Assembly: GCF_009730915.1 (NCBI RefSeq)
Contig: NC_052475.1
Coordinates: 22,564,285 to 22,628,284, forward strand
Direction: 5' to 3'
From: Dioscorea cayenensis subsp. rotundata
Taxonomy: Eukaryota > Streptophyta > Magnoliopsida > Dioscoreales > Dioscoreaceae
Length of the DNA: 64,000 nucleotides
The notes beneath the pieces are model-generated. The model did not search any database, was not told the origin of the DNA, and was given only the letters and a program-made list of their open reading frames with translations. Positions 51,489 through 64,000 of the stretch are shown in pieces. Position 1 is the stretch's first letter. Every line of letters starts with the position of its first letter. The translations under genes were made by a program, and so were the position numbers.

Positions 51489-54400
51489 CTTTCAATTATG
51501 TTTATATATTTGTAAGACACCCTAGATATATATTTTAGTTTCATGTTAAGCTCACCCTTATTAAGCAAAGAACAAATGGCGATTTAATTGGCAAAGCCTT
51601 CGCTGTCGTTGTTTAAGTTGGAGGGAGGACCATTTCTGCCAAAAAGGTTTTCGGTTGGCATATAATTTTCTACTTTCGGTGTTATTTTTCAGCAAGGAGA
51701 TGCTTTTTTCCGGGGATTAAGGGCATTAGTTTAGGAATTCACCATGTATGATGTTGTTCAAGCTGGTTTGTCTGGAGAACATCAAATTGATATCTTCATC
51801 TCATGAGTTAAAATTTTTCCCTGCCAAATTAAAGCATTTGGCCAATTCTTTTTTCATGTTTATGACCTTGTGATATTTCTGAATTTTGCACAGACATCAT
51901 TCTAAAGATTTGGCGTTACAGTTTATAGAATTGAATTTGCAGTATTAAGTTGTGAATTCATGTGCAAACATGCCAAGGGTCTCTCTATCTTTTTAGTTGA
52001 AGGGAAAAATAATTAAAAATCCCTGGTTAGTGATTCTTTTAGGTTTTCTTTTCTATTCTTAAATATCTTTATTTATTTTTTTATTTATGTGTAGCATTTC
52101 TCATTTCTAATTTAACTATTGTATCATGATCAGGGATGTCAAAGGACAAAAGGAAAATAATTGAAAATTTAAGGATCAATTGAGAATATGAAAACTTAGA
52201 ACCATCAACCAGCAAAATAAAACAATCAACTTGAAATTTAAAACTGCTTTCCATTTTGGTTATCGTGTGAGGCATTACTAATATATTTATTAATGTTCAT
52301 AATAAATGGTCCCGTTAATCATGAGGGTTCATCCACCGGAAAATATACTAAAAAAAAAAAAAGGTTCATGATATGTTCCTCACTTCTTTGTCAAAAAAAT
52401 GTGTTCTTTACTAATAAATTTAATTTTCTCTCGCCTCAAGACAGTGTGTATATGTTTGGTATGATAAACGTTTATATAATAATTTTCTTTTCTTTTTATC
52501 TGTCGCTCTCAGATTTGTAGATCTAATATAAATATAATGAAGTTATTATAAATTTTAGTATTAAAATAATAAATATACTTAATCATTTGAAATTCTTAAT
52601 CAAGAATTTAAAAAAAAAAAATCACCTTTTAAAATTTATTGTAGTGTATTTGATAATTTTGTATTTCTTTGTCTTTGATGGGAAAAATCAACTGCATGTA
52701 CATTCTTAGATGAGGAAAATATTTTTAATATTATATATATACTAACTTTGATTTATACATATTGAATAAAAACAATTACCATAATTTTTTTTTTTTTGAG
52801 TTAAAAAAAAATTTAAAAAAAAAATTGAGTTTTTCGCAGACAAGTTTTGACTGCTAGAAAAGTAGTAGTGAGGCAAAAGGGGATACTATGATAAAATCTG
52901 TGTTTCCGGCATGAACAAGAAACAAGAAACAAAGGAAAAATGAGGAGGATGGTCTCTATCAAGTAATTAATAAATGAAAAGAAGGTGGGCTGTGTTGTCA
53001 CTCTAATCTTGTTGAGCCTTTCAACTCATTTGCTACCTTCATCATTGCCTCTGCCCTGCCTTCTTGGCCTCACTTCTTTACTCCTTTCTTTCCATTTTTT
53101 TTTTAATTATTTATTTATTTATTTACATGTATATACTTTTATTTAAAAGTTTAATGGTACTTAAACTTTGGATATTCTTCTCGCTGTCAACTTTCTTTGA
53201 TTTTAAAAAAGTTTTTTTTTACTAAAAAATAAGGGAAAATGAAGAAGTATTCACTTTTTTTTTTTAAAGAAGAGATTTTACTCGAATATATATTGATACT
53301 TATTTATTTGAGAGTTTGTTTTTTTCATCGGGAGTTACGTGAGGGATTACCTCGCTCTCCTCCAGGGGTTGCGTAGGGCGGGGGATTATTCTCGGGGAGG
53401 TCATTCAATGCCCAGTGGCAGGTGCGTCTTCGTCATCGTTTGTCTTTTGCTTTTTGTCGATTTGTCGACTTTTGTCAAAAAATATATATATATATATATT
53501 CTCCAAATTAAAAAACTATTATGAGAAACTCTTATAAGATGAACTATATTATGATATAAATATCTTTATAAATATCTTCAAAAAGAAATCATGAAGATTT
53601 ACTTGTATATATCACTAGACAACTCTATACTTATAGAATTAGCAATAGAAAATTCTTGTTTACAGGTAATTCATGTTTTCTAATGTGGTTATATATATTT
53701 ATATATATTTACAAAATGGATAAATTATATTTATTAAAAACCAGAAAGAGAATATATCAAAAGAGATCATAAGAAAAATAAGAAGGAATAAAATAAAGAT
53801 TCACTAAATGTGGAACAATAAGGGATTATCACACACAACAACACTAAACAAAGGCTCATCCTAAAAAAATGGATCTTGAAAAATGCTCAAATGTACAAAA
53901 GACTATAGACTAGTATAACTATTTTAATTATGATAAATTTTGTCAATTAGATCAAGGTGGAACTATGCATGTAAAAAAAATATTTTTTAGGAAATAGAAT
54001 GGTAGATTTTTAAGAAATTAGAAATATTGACGTTGTGTTAGAATATATATATATATATAATTATAACTTTATAAGAATTATATACAACATTAAACCCTTT
54101 CTTACTTATATACATTCTCCTAATAAAGCCTATACTTTAAGTCAAAATATCCCTTTATTAGTAAATATTACTACAGTCACTATCCTCCTTTCTAAATCAG
54201 CTGAAAAATGAGGCTAAAATGCCTTTATTTATTATTTATTTATTCGCTCACTCTGGTTGACCTTTGAAACAAAGGGTAACACTATACAGTGTACACACAA
54301 AGTTTAATACTCAGCCTAAACTTTTTTATAAAAACTATGCACACAATAAAGTTTTTTTTTAATAATATATACAGATACTTAATAATATGAATATTTTTGT

Positions 54401-56274
54401 TTACATAGACGATAAACACCCATTAGTGTTTTTATTGCGCGTGAGTTAATGTTTTGAACGCGTTTTCACCTCATGAACGTGTGTCCGGAGGAATGTAACA
54501 TCATCAGTAAGGTAATTTTTCTAATAAGAATTTAAACCCTCATTACTCTGCATCAATAGACTCATATTAATGTCTTTAACCACTTGAACCAAGTGACTTT
54601 GATAAATGTCAATATTTTCGACATCCGGAAGAAATGATCAATCCTTGCACCAAAAAATAAATATATAAATATATAAATATATATAAATTTAATATAAAAA
54701 TATAATTTTATTTAATAATACTGTAATATTACAACAAAGACTAACATCACCTTCTCAAGCAATCCCATGATTCCACCAAGAGAGAGAGAGAGGTGGAAGG
54801 GGGCGCATTGGTTGATGATGCTGGGCCAGTGCACTATATTCTTCCAAAACTTCGCCTTTTGAAGAAGACTGCTATCTATATTGCTTCTTCTTGTTGCCTT
54901 CTATCTATACCACCTTCTCACCTTCCCTTTTATGAAAACCACCTCACTACCAACCTCCCTCCTTCCCTAAACACCACCATCATCATCATCATCCTTCTTC
55001 CCTCACCTTGTATGCATTGCACACACCCTGTCTTCTTCTTTACAAGGTATCAACTTTCTTCTTTTTCTTTTTTTCTTTTTTTTTTTTTCCTTTTCTTTTC
55101 TTTTAAAAAAACAAAAAGAAATTATCTTGTTTCTGAATTGTTGTGTGATGCAATCTCCTGTTGATCTGATTCTGTTTTCTAATGAATTTGTGAATGTGTG
55201 AAGGTTTCTGGATTGCCTCATTAAAAATCCTTTTTTTGGTTCTGTGAATGGAGATTTTTTTGTCATTTGATAGTGTTTTGGATGTGCGTGTTATGTTTTG
55301 GAGTGCATTTTGATTGCTAGTTTTTTATGGTTTGATTTTGTATGGAAAGTTCATATTTTGATTTGTGTGGTTTGCTGGCCTGTCTTTTTATTGATTTTTT
55401 TTGGTGGATCTGAATCTGTTTTATTGCATGATTTTGGTCATTTTGTTTATTGGAAATTCATTGTGGTTCAGAAGAAATTTAAGCAGTGTTGATGGTGTTC
55501 CTCTCTTCATTCATAAGGGGCTTGTGTTTGTTTTCAAGAAAAGGCTTCAAGTAGAGTGTTTGATTTTGATATATTTGTCTATCAAAAATCATAGGGAGGA
55601 ACAGATTTGACAGGAATAATGAAGCTGAAGTAGGCCCACTTTGCAATTTAGTTCTATCTGATCAGCCACATTCCAAGATATTTTTGTTTACAAGTACTAA
55701 AGTTTTGCTAGTAGATATTTTATCTTCTTAATTGTTTTCCGATCTTCTCTAACATTTGGTTTTTTTCTCCCATGTTGTAAAAATCCTCTGCAGACAGAAC
55801 CTTTTCATCTAAATTTATCCAATTATAGCTCCTCCTAGTTTTTTCTTTTGATTAATTAGTTCCCAAGAGGTGTGCATTTGTATATTAAATGATATTTGCT
55901 CAAATGGCAAGTAATCCAAAGTGGACTTTGATTTTTCTGTATGCAGATGTATGTATCATGATAAAATAAATAAATAAATGAATTCTTTATTCTTAGTTGC
56001 CTTAAGGTCCCTTGCCTCCTCTTTGTTTTCTCACAGATGGTCTGCTCGTGTTTGTATAAGAATACATGTCTTCTTCTCTATTTATTTATGAAGAATATAT
56101 GCTTACACTTCCCCCTTCAATCAAGTTATAGCTAGATGTAAATCCGATTAACTGTATTGATTAGAGAAAGATATTATGATTTTGGATCGATGTAACTATT
56201 TCTTTATGAGGAAAGGAACAGAAGAATAAATCATTAATCAATCCAAAAATTTAATCATTATACAGCTAAATAGA
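51489..56274. other. Long AT-rich intergenic region between the X8 and IQD genes
   Basis: The first few hundred bases should be the X8 3' UTR. The rest is AT-rich, with (TA)n near 53479-53498 and 54042-54058 and a GC-richer patch at about 53330-53450 that I cannot assign. From about 54780 pyrimidine-rich sequence begins. This probably represents the IQD promoter and leader, possibly with a 5' UTR intron whose donor is near 55046. No further gene is recognised. Confidence 0.5.
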
Positions 56275-58350
56275 ATGGGATCCGGAGATTGGTTTAAAAC
56301 AATCATCAACAGGAAGAGAAGCAAGCATGGCAAGCCAAAACAAGTCAAGGTGAGTCTGGCAATTCATCTTTATCTGCATCTTCTAAAGTTTGCTTACTTC
56401 TATTCCTTTAATAAACTGGTAAATCTTCGATTTGTACGGGAGGTAAAAATATCAAACTTGAGCATATAAGAAGAAGAAATATTGCCGCTTGAAAAGATTG
56501 AAAAGATTGAAAAGAAAGCCATCTTGTTGATTACTGTAGCTCTTAAGCTGCTATGTTGATGATTTGTTCATACATGTTTTTACTTCGTCCTGTCAGGGTT
56601 CTGCTAGTGACAAGACGAATGGATTAAAATTGAAGAAACATTCACATAAAGGGTTCAACAGCTTGTATAGAGCTGTTTCAAGTGTGAACCCTGAAGATGG
56701 GATTACAATAGAGGATATTGCTGCAACTCGCATTCAAAATGCATTCCGACGCTTCAAGGTATCATACATTTTTATCTACTCTAAATTGCTTTTTATATGC
56801 TATATATTATTAAACTCCTCGTCTTGTTTATTGATGATGATTTCTCTGTATACCTTCTTTTCCAATATTCTGTGTTCATTATTAGTTGAGTATTTGATTT
56901 TCACCATGATCTGCGATTTTTCATATAGAAATTCCCCAGCTTTCACTTCCCCGTATATTTGCAAACACCTTCGCTCTCGGATTCATATATGGTTCCTAAG
57001 GTGGATTTGGTGTTAGCCGCACCAAATGTTTTTTCCTTTGACAATTTCTAGTATTTGTATATCTTACTGCTTTTAGGGTTGATTAGTATGTATTTTCAAA
57101 ATTTTTCAGATCAATAGAATTAAATGCCAAATTTTTTTGTATTGTTTTATTAGAAAATTAGCATCTCTTACTGTAGTTCACCACCTATTTGATTTCTTTA
57201 CTATCTCCTTATCCAATTTTTTTGGCCACCTCTGAATTTCTACAATGCATATTGGCAGGCTAGGAAAACTTTGCAGAGTTTGAAAGGTGCGAAAAGGTTG
57301 CAAATTCTTTCCCAAACCCATCCTGTGAAAAAGCAGGGTTCGACCGCTTTGAATTACATCCAATCTTGGAGTAAAATCCAGTCAGAGATCAGGGCTCGCC
57401 GTGCTTGTATGGTAGCAGAAGGCCGCATCAAGCAGAAAAAACTCGACAATCAATTAAAACTAGAAGCTAAACTTCATGACCTACAGGTATTTTACCTTTC
57501 TTACTCCTGTATCTAATTTATATTGCCTTCTCATTGAGTTCTAATTGAGTAGTATCAATGAAATACTTCAAAAGACAGCTCTACCGTTCAGACACAACTA
57601 TAAGAGGAGAGTTTTTCTTTTGCATGAATTTTTCTTGACATTTATGGCCATCACTACAAGTCTACAAGTTGGATCACTACCATTTTGAATCTTCAATGAC
57701 ATACATATATATATATATACATATGTATGTATGTGTATATTCATTGCATGCAGGTAGAATGGTGTGGAGGGTCTGACACAATGGAAGAAATTCTCGCCAG
57801 GATACAACAACGAGAAGAGGCAGCAGTCAAGCGAGAGCGTGCAATGGCATATGCATTTTCTCATCAAGTAAGTAAATAAAGAAATCGAAAGTTTCGGTAA
57901 TTCAATCAAGCAGTCATTATAGTTTCACAAGATTAAATACAAAGATTTTACTGCTTCTAGTGGAGAGCAAATCAAGGCCAGGGACCTCTTGTCTATGAAG
58001 TCGGAAAAGGCAGTTGGGGATGGAGCTGGATGGAACGATGGATTGCTGCTCGGCCGTGGGAGTCCAGGCTCCCTTATCAATCTGTCAGCCCCAATAAATC
58101 GCAAAAAAAAGCTGGAGGAAACAAAGTTGCGAAGAATACGAATTCGGCAACTCGAGTATCAAATTCAGTAAAACCTTCAGCTTCTAACGGAAAAGGTGCT
58201 GCTAATAAGAAAATATCAGAATCATCAGATGAAAAACCAGCTAACCAAGAGCCAAATCCTAAGCCAGTTATTCTGCGCCCAAAGGCTAAGAATGGAACAA
58301 TGATGCAGGATCAGCAGCTCCAACCACAGGCATCTGATAATGCTGGCTAA
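56275..58350 (+). CDS. IQ67-domain (IQD) calmodulin-binding protein, 5 exons
   Basis: Exons 56275-56349, 56597-56758, 57259-57486, 57754-57867 and 57961-58350, all in phase 0, give 322 residues. The start MGSGDWFKTIINRKR is typical of the family. The IQ67 domain spans about residues 65-135 and includes ATRIQNAFRRFKARKTLQSLKGAKRLQ split over exons 2 and 3, the conserved exon junction of IQD genes. IQD proteins are basic scaffolds that bind calmodulin or CaM-like proteins and associate with microtubules or nuclei. A conserved GWSWMERWIAARPWE block (about residues 215-229) follows in exon 5, and the tail is Lys/Ser-rich and disordered. The gene is convergent with the TCP gene. Confidence 0.94.
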
Positions 58351-60440
58351 ATTGTCATCAATGAAATTGTTTTAAGTTTTTGCTTACAGTAGGTGGTGTG
58401 AAGTGGTATACCAAGTTCTTTCTATTTCACTTGAATGAAGAATAAGAAGAGACCACTTTTGTTTGGTATGTCACTCTATGATTTTGTGATATTTATGGAT
58501 TGTTATGTTTCATTCTTGCTGTAAGTTTTTTTCTGAATTATCTGTGTGTTACTGTGTAAGAAACAACAACACCATCAATGTGTGATCTTTTTTCAATGTA
58601 TAGCAATGTTTTATCTGTTTCCTTGTCTCTAAAGAAGCCAAAACTGGAATTGAAATCTCTTAAATTGATTATAGAATCCTTTTATTTTTTTTATCTCCAA
58701 TTTCAATGATTGAAGAGGGTGTGCAGTACCATTCAATCTATTTGAAAACATGCACATTATATATACCAATCAATCCCATCAGATTTTTTTTTCTTTTTGT
58801 TTTTTTCTGAAATGAAAACAAAACAAAGCCAAATTCAGAAATTTCACATTCAGAAATTGTAAAAATACTAAAATAATAATAAGTATAAACCGAAAATCAG
58901 ATTTCAGAGCATCATGTGTCACCCTCAACCCCATGAAGAATGGAATCTTTCCTTGCTGATATTAACTGTGAACTGTATCTATAAGCATGGCAGCATAAAG
59001 CAAAGCTGGAGACATCTCATTCTGGAATTTGCTGCCATGAAGACAAGGGAAGTTTCACTGAAGCACTGTGATCAATAAATACATACACCGCTAACCATAT
59101 TCCAACCCTTGTTTTCTGAGCCAATTTCATTAACTGCAAATGAAATCCACTTTCTCAATCAATGACAGTAATCCTAAACAGCTACCAAACCTTCAAATTG
59201 AATATAAATGTTGTGAGGATTAAGCCTGTTTATATATATATATATATATATAAAAGTTTTAATGCTTTATTGCTATCCTAGGAGAGAACAGCAGAGTAGA
59301 ATCAGCAGCAGAGGAAGTCTTTAATTAAACAAAACTGTTGTTTGTTGGATGTTGTTCTCCCCACTTCCACAGACAGTCAAACAACCACTCTATTATTGAA
59401 TGAAAAAGGAACCAACATAGACTTTTAATTTACACATATATGCACTTGGATTGAGTTTGTCTGTGGAATCTATCATAAAACAAAAGAAGAAAGGGAGGCG
59501 AGAAAGGAAAAAAAAAAAAAAAGAGTCCAAGATTTGATGCTTGATTCCCTAAAAGAATTTCAGAAAACTCAAATGTTGAGGTTCCCTCCAACTAAAGCAG
59601 CATTCCAAAGGGAAGGCATAGTACAGACAAAGAAACCAATCAAAGTAAAAATGTCATCAAGACACCCACCACCTGGAATAACTGTTGCAGTATCAAACCA
59701 ATTAAAGATCAAGAATTGAAGGGTCCTTATCATAAGCCTTGATTGTTATTATTTATTTATTTATTTTTACTTTTATTTCTTTTTTAGCAATCAAGATGCT
59801 CAATTAGAAAAACAGGAAGTGGTTTGTGAGCATTAAAAATAGAGATGGCAGAGCAGGCAATGAAAGCTGCTACTGTTGAGAGAAAGAGACTTATCACCAG
59901 CATCTTCATACAGGTTGTAGAGAGATGCAATCATATACAAGTGCTGTGCTATTGCTTCAATTACATACAGCACAAGCATCATGTGAATCAAGTGAGACAA
60001 GTACCAAGCAAGCATTCACAATGCAGGATGGCCCTTCTTTATCTGGCTTCAAGTGCATTGCTTTTGATTGAAAGGCCATACCTTTTATTCTCACACACCC
60101 AAATCAAAACCAGTTTCTTCAACAACACCAACAAGACCAACAAGACAACAACAACAACAACAACAACAAAACAGCACAGATAAAAAGACTGGTAGAGAAC
60201 AACACATCAAGCAAAGGAAACAGAATAAAACACCTGGATTGAAATGAAAGAAACATCTAGAAATCTCCATCTTTTTCTTCTTCCACAAAGTATGAGTAAT
60301 CCTGTGAAGTAATGGCATGGAATCAAATGTCAGAACCAGTAATTGAGCAGCAAAAAATGGTGAGTTTGTGAGAGTAAATCCATTTACCAGAGGAAACTGA
60401 TTGATGATGAAAAGGTTGCAGCTTGTCAGCTCATTCTCCA
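58351..60440. other. Intergenic 3' region between the IQD and TCP genes
   Basis: The IQD 3' UTR lies at the left and the TCP 3' UTR at the right. (TA)n occurs at 59229-59252 and a CAA repeat at about 60144-60169. Short open frames such as 59534-59719 have no family resemblance, and nothing supports a separate gene. Confidence 0.5.
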
Positions 60441-61376
60441 TCAATGATGAGAAGCAGAGGAAGCAGACGGCAGCTTCCCGGAGATACCATCTGCTTCCTC
60501 ATCGCCTTGAATCCTCGCCGGGACTCGAAAACTTGAGAATCCAGCAGTAGAAGCAAAGCCAAATGGTGCTTGCTGGTGATCAATCGGATCCATCCAAGCT
60601 CGGAGAAGCGGCGAATTACTGGACTGAAGGGGTCCCCTCTGTGCCAAAAGTTGGCTCTGGCCGTGCAACGGCACGGCATTGAACACATAAGCTCCACTCC
60701 CAACACCCTCAGCCAAACTCCAAGGAACCATCCTCTCATCGAAGGCAATAGGAAAGGCGTGAGCTTGATGGGATTCTTGGAATGTTTGGTCATGGAATGA
60801 GTGAAGAGAAAGACGAAGATCTCTAGTATTACAAGCAGGCAAAGGCGTGGATGGTGGAGCAGCAGCCATGGGGATGAAGGACTTGATAGTGTCCGCAATG
60901 GCGTCGGAATCTAGAGAGGGAGGGAGGAAGCTAAAGCTAGGGCTAGCGCCACTGAAAGCAAAGCCAGAAGAGTGATCGACGTCAGCAGGGGATGAAGCTT
61001 TCCTGGGTGATTCTTCTGGAGGGATAGGGGAATCAGAGGGGCGCCAAGGCGGGAGCTCGGCAAGCTTATCAATGGCAGGCTTGGCGTGCTTGATGAGCCA
61101 ATCAACAGCTTTGCTGGGGCGGTCATAGCCAAGTCGATCCTGGACGTCATAGAACTGGATGGCAGTGTGGGCGGCGAGGCGCACGCGGCGGTCGCGCGGG
61201 CCTTTAGCGGTGCACACCTTGCTGTGACGGTCCTTGCGGCCAGTAGCCCGCACAATGTGGCCGCCTTGGACTTCGACTATCTCGCCAGCGCCCCTCAGCG
61301 CCGCCGCGCCTCGGTACCGCGCCGGCGCGCGCTGCTGACGCGAAGACGAAGCCGTGGCCTTGTTCTCCAGGCTCAC
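60441..61376 (-). CDS. CIN-type TCP transcription factor, 311 aa, single exon
   Basis: The TCP domain spans about residues 46-108: a basic stretch [22 protein letters not shown], helix [19 protein letters not shown], a loop with RPSKAVDWL, and helix II with IDKLAELPP. This is the class II, CIN form (like TCP4 and PCF5) that restrains cell proliferation in leaf and petal margins. The rest is Ser/Pro-rich. Near residues 246-253 the protein reads QRGPLQSS, encoded by the miR319 target site. The ATG at 61376 is the first in frame, and the TCP domain follows at the usual distance. The leader upstream has GGT and other short repeats (about 61481-61499 and 61620-61640). The coding part is GC-rich and intronless, as is usual for the family. 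A nuclear location and developmental role follow from the family. Confidence 0.94.
   Translation of the reverse strand: MSLENKATASSSRQQRAPARYRGAAALRGAGEIVEVQGGHIVRATGRKDRHSKVCTAKGPRDRRVRLAAHTAIQFYDVQDRLGYDRPSKAVDWLIKHAKPAIDKLAELPPWRPSDSPIPPEESPRKASSPADVDHSSGFAFSGASPSFSFLPPSLDSDAIADTIKSFIPMAAAPPSTPLPACNTRDLRLSLHSFHDQTFQESHQAHAFPIAFDERMVPWSLAEGVGSGAYVFNAVPLHGQSQLLAQRGPLQSSNSPLLRAWMDPIDHQQAPFGFASTAGFSSFRVPARIQGDEEADGISGKLPSASSASHH
60619..60639 (-). promoter_or_regulatory. miR319 target site in the TCP mRNA
   Basis: The plus strand reads TGGACTGAAGGG (60620-60631) followed by GTCCCC. It thus matches the miR319 sequence at its 5' and central part, with mismatches only toward the miRNA 3' end. The transcript therefore holds the standard JAW-TCP target, which codes for QRGPLQSS. 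Cleavage here would limit TCP levels during leaf growth. Confidence 0.9.
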
Positions 61377-62837
61377 TCGAAGTTGAAAAAGATGGTAGTA
61401 TTTCTAGTGGTTGTGCTTATCCTCTTCTTCCAAAACTCTTGCCCATCCAACTCCCAGATTTCCATCACCACTGAAAACACCACCACCACCACCACCACCT
61501 AAAAGAATGAATTTTTCATGAAACCAAAGAAAGAAAGATTGAATTTTGATGGTTTAGAGACGAAGAGGAAAGCAAGCAAGATAGCTTTGTTTGGCTTTGA
61601 GAGCAGCGTATGAAGAGAAAGAGGAGGAGGAGGAGGAGGAGAAGGAGAAGGCAAGGATGGGGAGAGGGATAGTGACTTTTAAGCACAGCTTTTGGGATTG
61701 CCAGCTCCTACACTGCCTTTGCCAAAAGGAACATCACCTTTCCCAATTATGAATTATCTCTCACTCTGTTTTTTTTTTTTTATTTTTTTATTTAGTTATT
61801 TATTTATTTACATTATACATTAACCCCCATTTTCTTTAATGTTTGTTATCCGCGGTACATTCTACGGAAGACATTCATTTGCAAAGATTTATTGAATAAA
61901 ATTTTTATAGAATATATTGCTCATAAATAATACAACCCCTACAACATATTACCTATATATGTTGTTCTTTTATCTTTTAGTAATGTTGTAGCAGGCGGAA
62001 GTACTGAAAGTTTTATAAAAAAATAGACTATTTTTTTAGTACAGATTTTTTTATATTTAAATATTTAAACTCAAAATTACTTTATTTCGATCACTCAATT
62101 TTGCCATGACAACTCTTTTAGTAATATTATTATATATTTAATTATTTAAAAATATTTTTTATATGATGTTTTTGAACATATTCGTTATCTACTTAACTTC
62201 TAAACATTTTAATTATCTGATTATCTTCACTAAATTTTAGTATTATATTAGTATTATTCATACATTTCTTAATATGAAAGACATTATTAACTTTATAATA
62301 TATATATATATATATATATATTAAAATAAAAATTTGAATTTTTTTTTGAAATTATTAAAAACTACTCAGTATATATTACTTCACATTTTTAAAAATAGTT
62401 TAAATTTTTTTTTAAAAAAATTGTGCCTCATGGATATATATAGACTCAAATAAGAATTCAAATTTTGATAAGAAAAGGTTTTTATATGATAAATGTAATT
62501 CATGCAAATATTATCACTATTTCTGCTCAACTCAGTTTAAACAATACTCACAATTCTTAAAACTATTATACAATATGTAATATATAATGATTTATATAAT
62601 TATATTTATATGAAATACTAACGTGACACAAGAATTAGTCATTTTTATACTGTGATTTTATGATAATTTTTAAATTCATTCTTTTTGTGTGTTTTTAGAC
62701 AATTCTGAATAAAAATAAATAAAAGTGTGGGTCAATCATGGTCTTCTCTTGATGCCTTGCCTTTTTCTTTGCCTCCTTTCATCAGTTTCTCTGTTTTGGT
62801 ATTCATTATTCTCATAAACATGACAATAAAATACATG

Positions 62838-62877
<40 letters not shown>

Positions 62878-64000
62878 CTTTGGCATGGAAATGGAACAAT
62901 CCTCACCATCCAAATCTTCTTGGGATATGGTTACCCCCAACATCATGGAATTAAGCAAGTGGATTGTTTCTTTTTGCCGACATATGAATTAAGGCACTAT
63001 TTTAAAGTCATATTGTTATAGAAAGAGTGTTGCTAGTGTGTAGCTCATTCATGTTTTTTCCTTAATTATGATTAGCATGTCATAATTAGGGAACTAATAC
63101 TGATATTAAATTATAATCAATTTGACCCACTATGATGGGTCACTTGGATTGCAAGTCCTAAGTGGACTCGGTTGCTAGTTTCTAGTCGAATTAGGTATGG
63201 TTTGGTGACTTTGGTCCAAATCAATAAAAGCAAATAAAAAGGACACAAAATTAATAAATATTTATTTTTCTTGTATTTAAAATTTATTTAAAAGCATGTT
63301 TTGGTTAGAGGATGTTGTCATGCATGTCTTTTGGATTTTGAGGCACATGAATTTCAAAATTTGTCTCATAATAACTTTTTTTTTAAAAAAAAAAAAGTGG
63401 ATAGTTTTATACTTGATTCATAAACCAATATTTGGATTTATGATTTTAAACCTATAGAAATATATAAATAAAATAACTAAATTTTAAATTCCATTTTAAT
63501 TATTGTCTTTGAAAAATATGAATTATTGGATAGCACCAACAAATATTAACATATAGTGTTATGTTAGATTATTTGGTTGAAAAGATTGTAAAACTTTTTC
63601 CTAGTACTATTGTAAGTATATTATTAAAATATTTTACAATTAAATTTGTTTACATGTTGAAATATAACCAAATTACAAAATTACAATAGTAATTTAATTT
63701 TGATTTAAAATTGAGAAACATAAAAATACATAATTTTTTAAGGGCTAAACACTCAAATGCATGTGTGAAATTAATAATAAAAGTTGCTGGCTTGCTTCTT
63801 TTCTTGTACCTAACATCAAGCATTGAACCAAGACATGCAGTAATTAATCATTTTCCTTCATTTGGTTTACTTTGTAGGCAATATGACTTACTATTAAAGC
63901 TAAAGCTTAGGATGGTGACTCAACTTCAACAATGAAGCACTTTTCCTTAAATACCTTCTCATAAGTCACCATCTTCTTATCTAATCACCCAAGAATCTAC
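61377..64000. other. Promoter side of the TCP gene and AT-rich flank to the window end
   Basis: About 61377-61740 is purine-rich and likely leader or promoter sequence for the TCP gene. The remainder is AT-rich with (TA)n at about 62299-62322 and 62841-62872. I see no gene, RNA or element with definable ends up to 64000. Confidence 0.5.

Noticed and set aside
60911-61255. Minus-strand frame within the TCP gene, and the plus-strand frame 61086-61502
   Set aside because: Both are shadows of the GC-rich TCP coding exon.

Overview
This is nuclear DNA of a flowering plant. Most genes have many short exons joined by AT-rich introns with GT-AG borders. Intergenic DNA is full of (TA)n tracts and transposon remains, and every recognisable gene belongs to a plant or plastid-related family. 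The GC-rich first exon of the X8 gene and the GC-rich TCP gene would suit a monocot. An old geminivirus insertion makes a yam-like (Dioscorea) host plausible, because endogenous geminiviral sequences are known from yams and tobaccos. That species guess is inference only.

Layout. 446-11706 (+): an eight-exon gene for a plastid-type MraY translocase; its third intron carries an endogenous geminivirus. 12380-13350 (-): a group E bZIP factor, convergent with MraY. 13351-16947: AT-rich spacer holding an 821-bp hAT-type element. 16948-37651 (+): a 23-exon DEAH-box RNA helicase of the DHX35 type, with a complete 359-bp TRIM retrotransposon in intron 15 and a 6-kb dead L1-type LINE in intron 20. 38841-40144 (-): a SPOROCYTELESS-like/TIE-type EAR repressor. 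40268-47466: AT-rich spacer with a foldback sequence, a telomere-like tract, a GC-rich decayed block (about 44700-46440) and a 69-bp tandem duplication. 47467-51488 (+): an X8-domain GPI-anchored protein, with a 399-bp Mutator-type MITE in its intron. 56275-58350 (+): an IQD calmodulin-binding protein. 60441-61376 (-): a CIN-type TCP factor with a miR319 target site.

The most unusual locus is 2107-6596. A geminivirus-derived insert (Rep and REn regions, a decayed virion-sense side and an intergenic-like region) lies in MraY intron 3, between two 227-bp copies of host intron sequence. Part of the viral DNA is present twice in opposite orientation: about 2340-3540 is the reverse complement of about 4594-5757. 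Any MraY pre-mRNA would therefore carry a hairpin with arms of about 1.2 kb matching geminiviral Rep and REn. This resembles an intron-hairpin RNAi construct. The right arm still has an open 134-codon REn frame, while Rep is broken.

Functionally, the window combines a plastid envelope enzyme, an RNA-processing helicase and developmental regulators. A miR319-regulated CIN TCP and a member of the EAR family whose TIE branch represses such TCPs lie about 20 kb apart. Nothing here shows that these genes are co-regulated.
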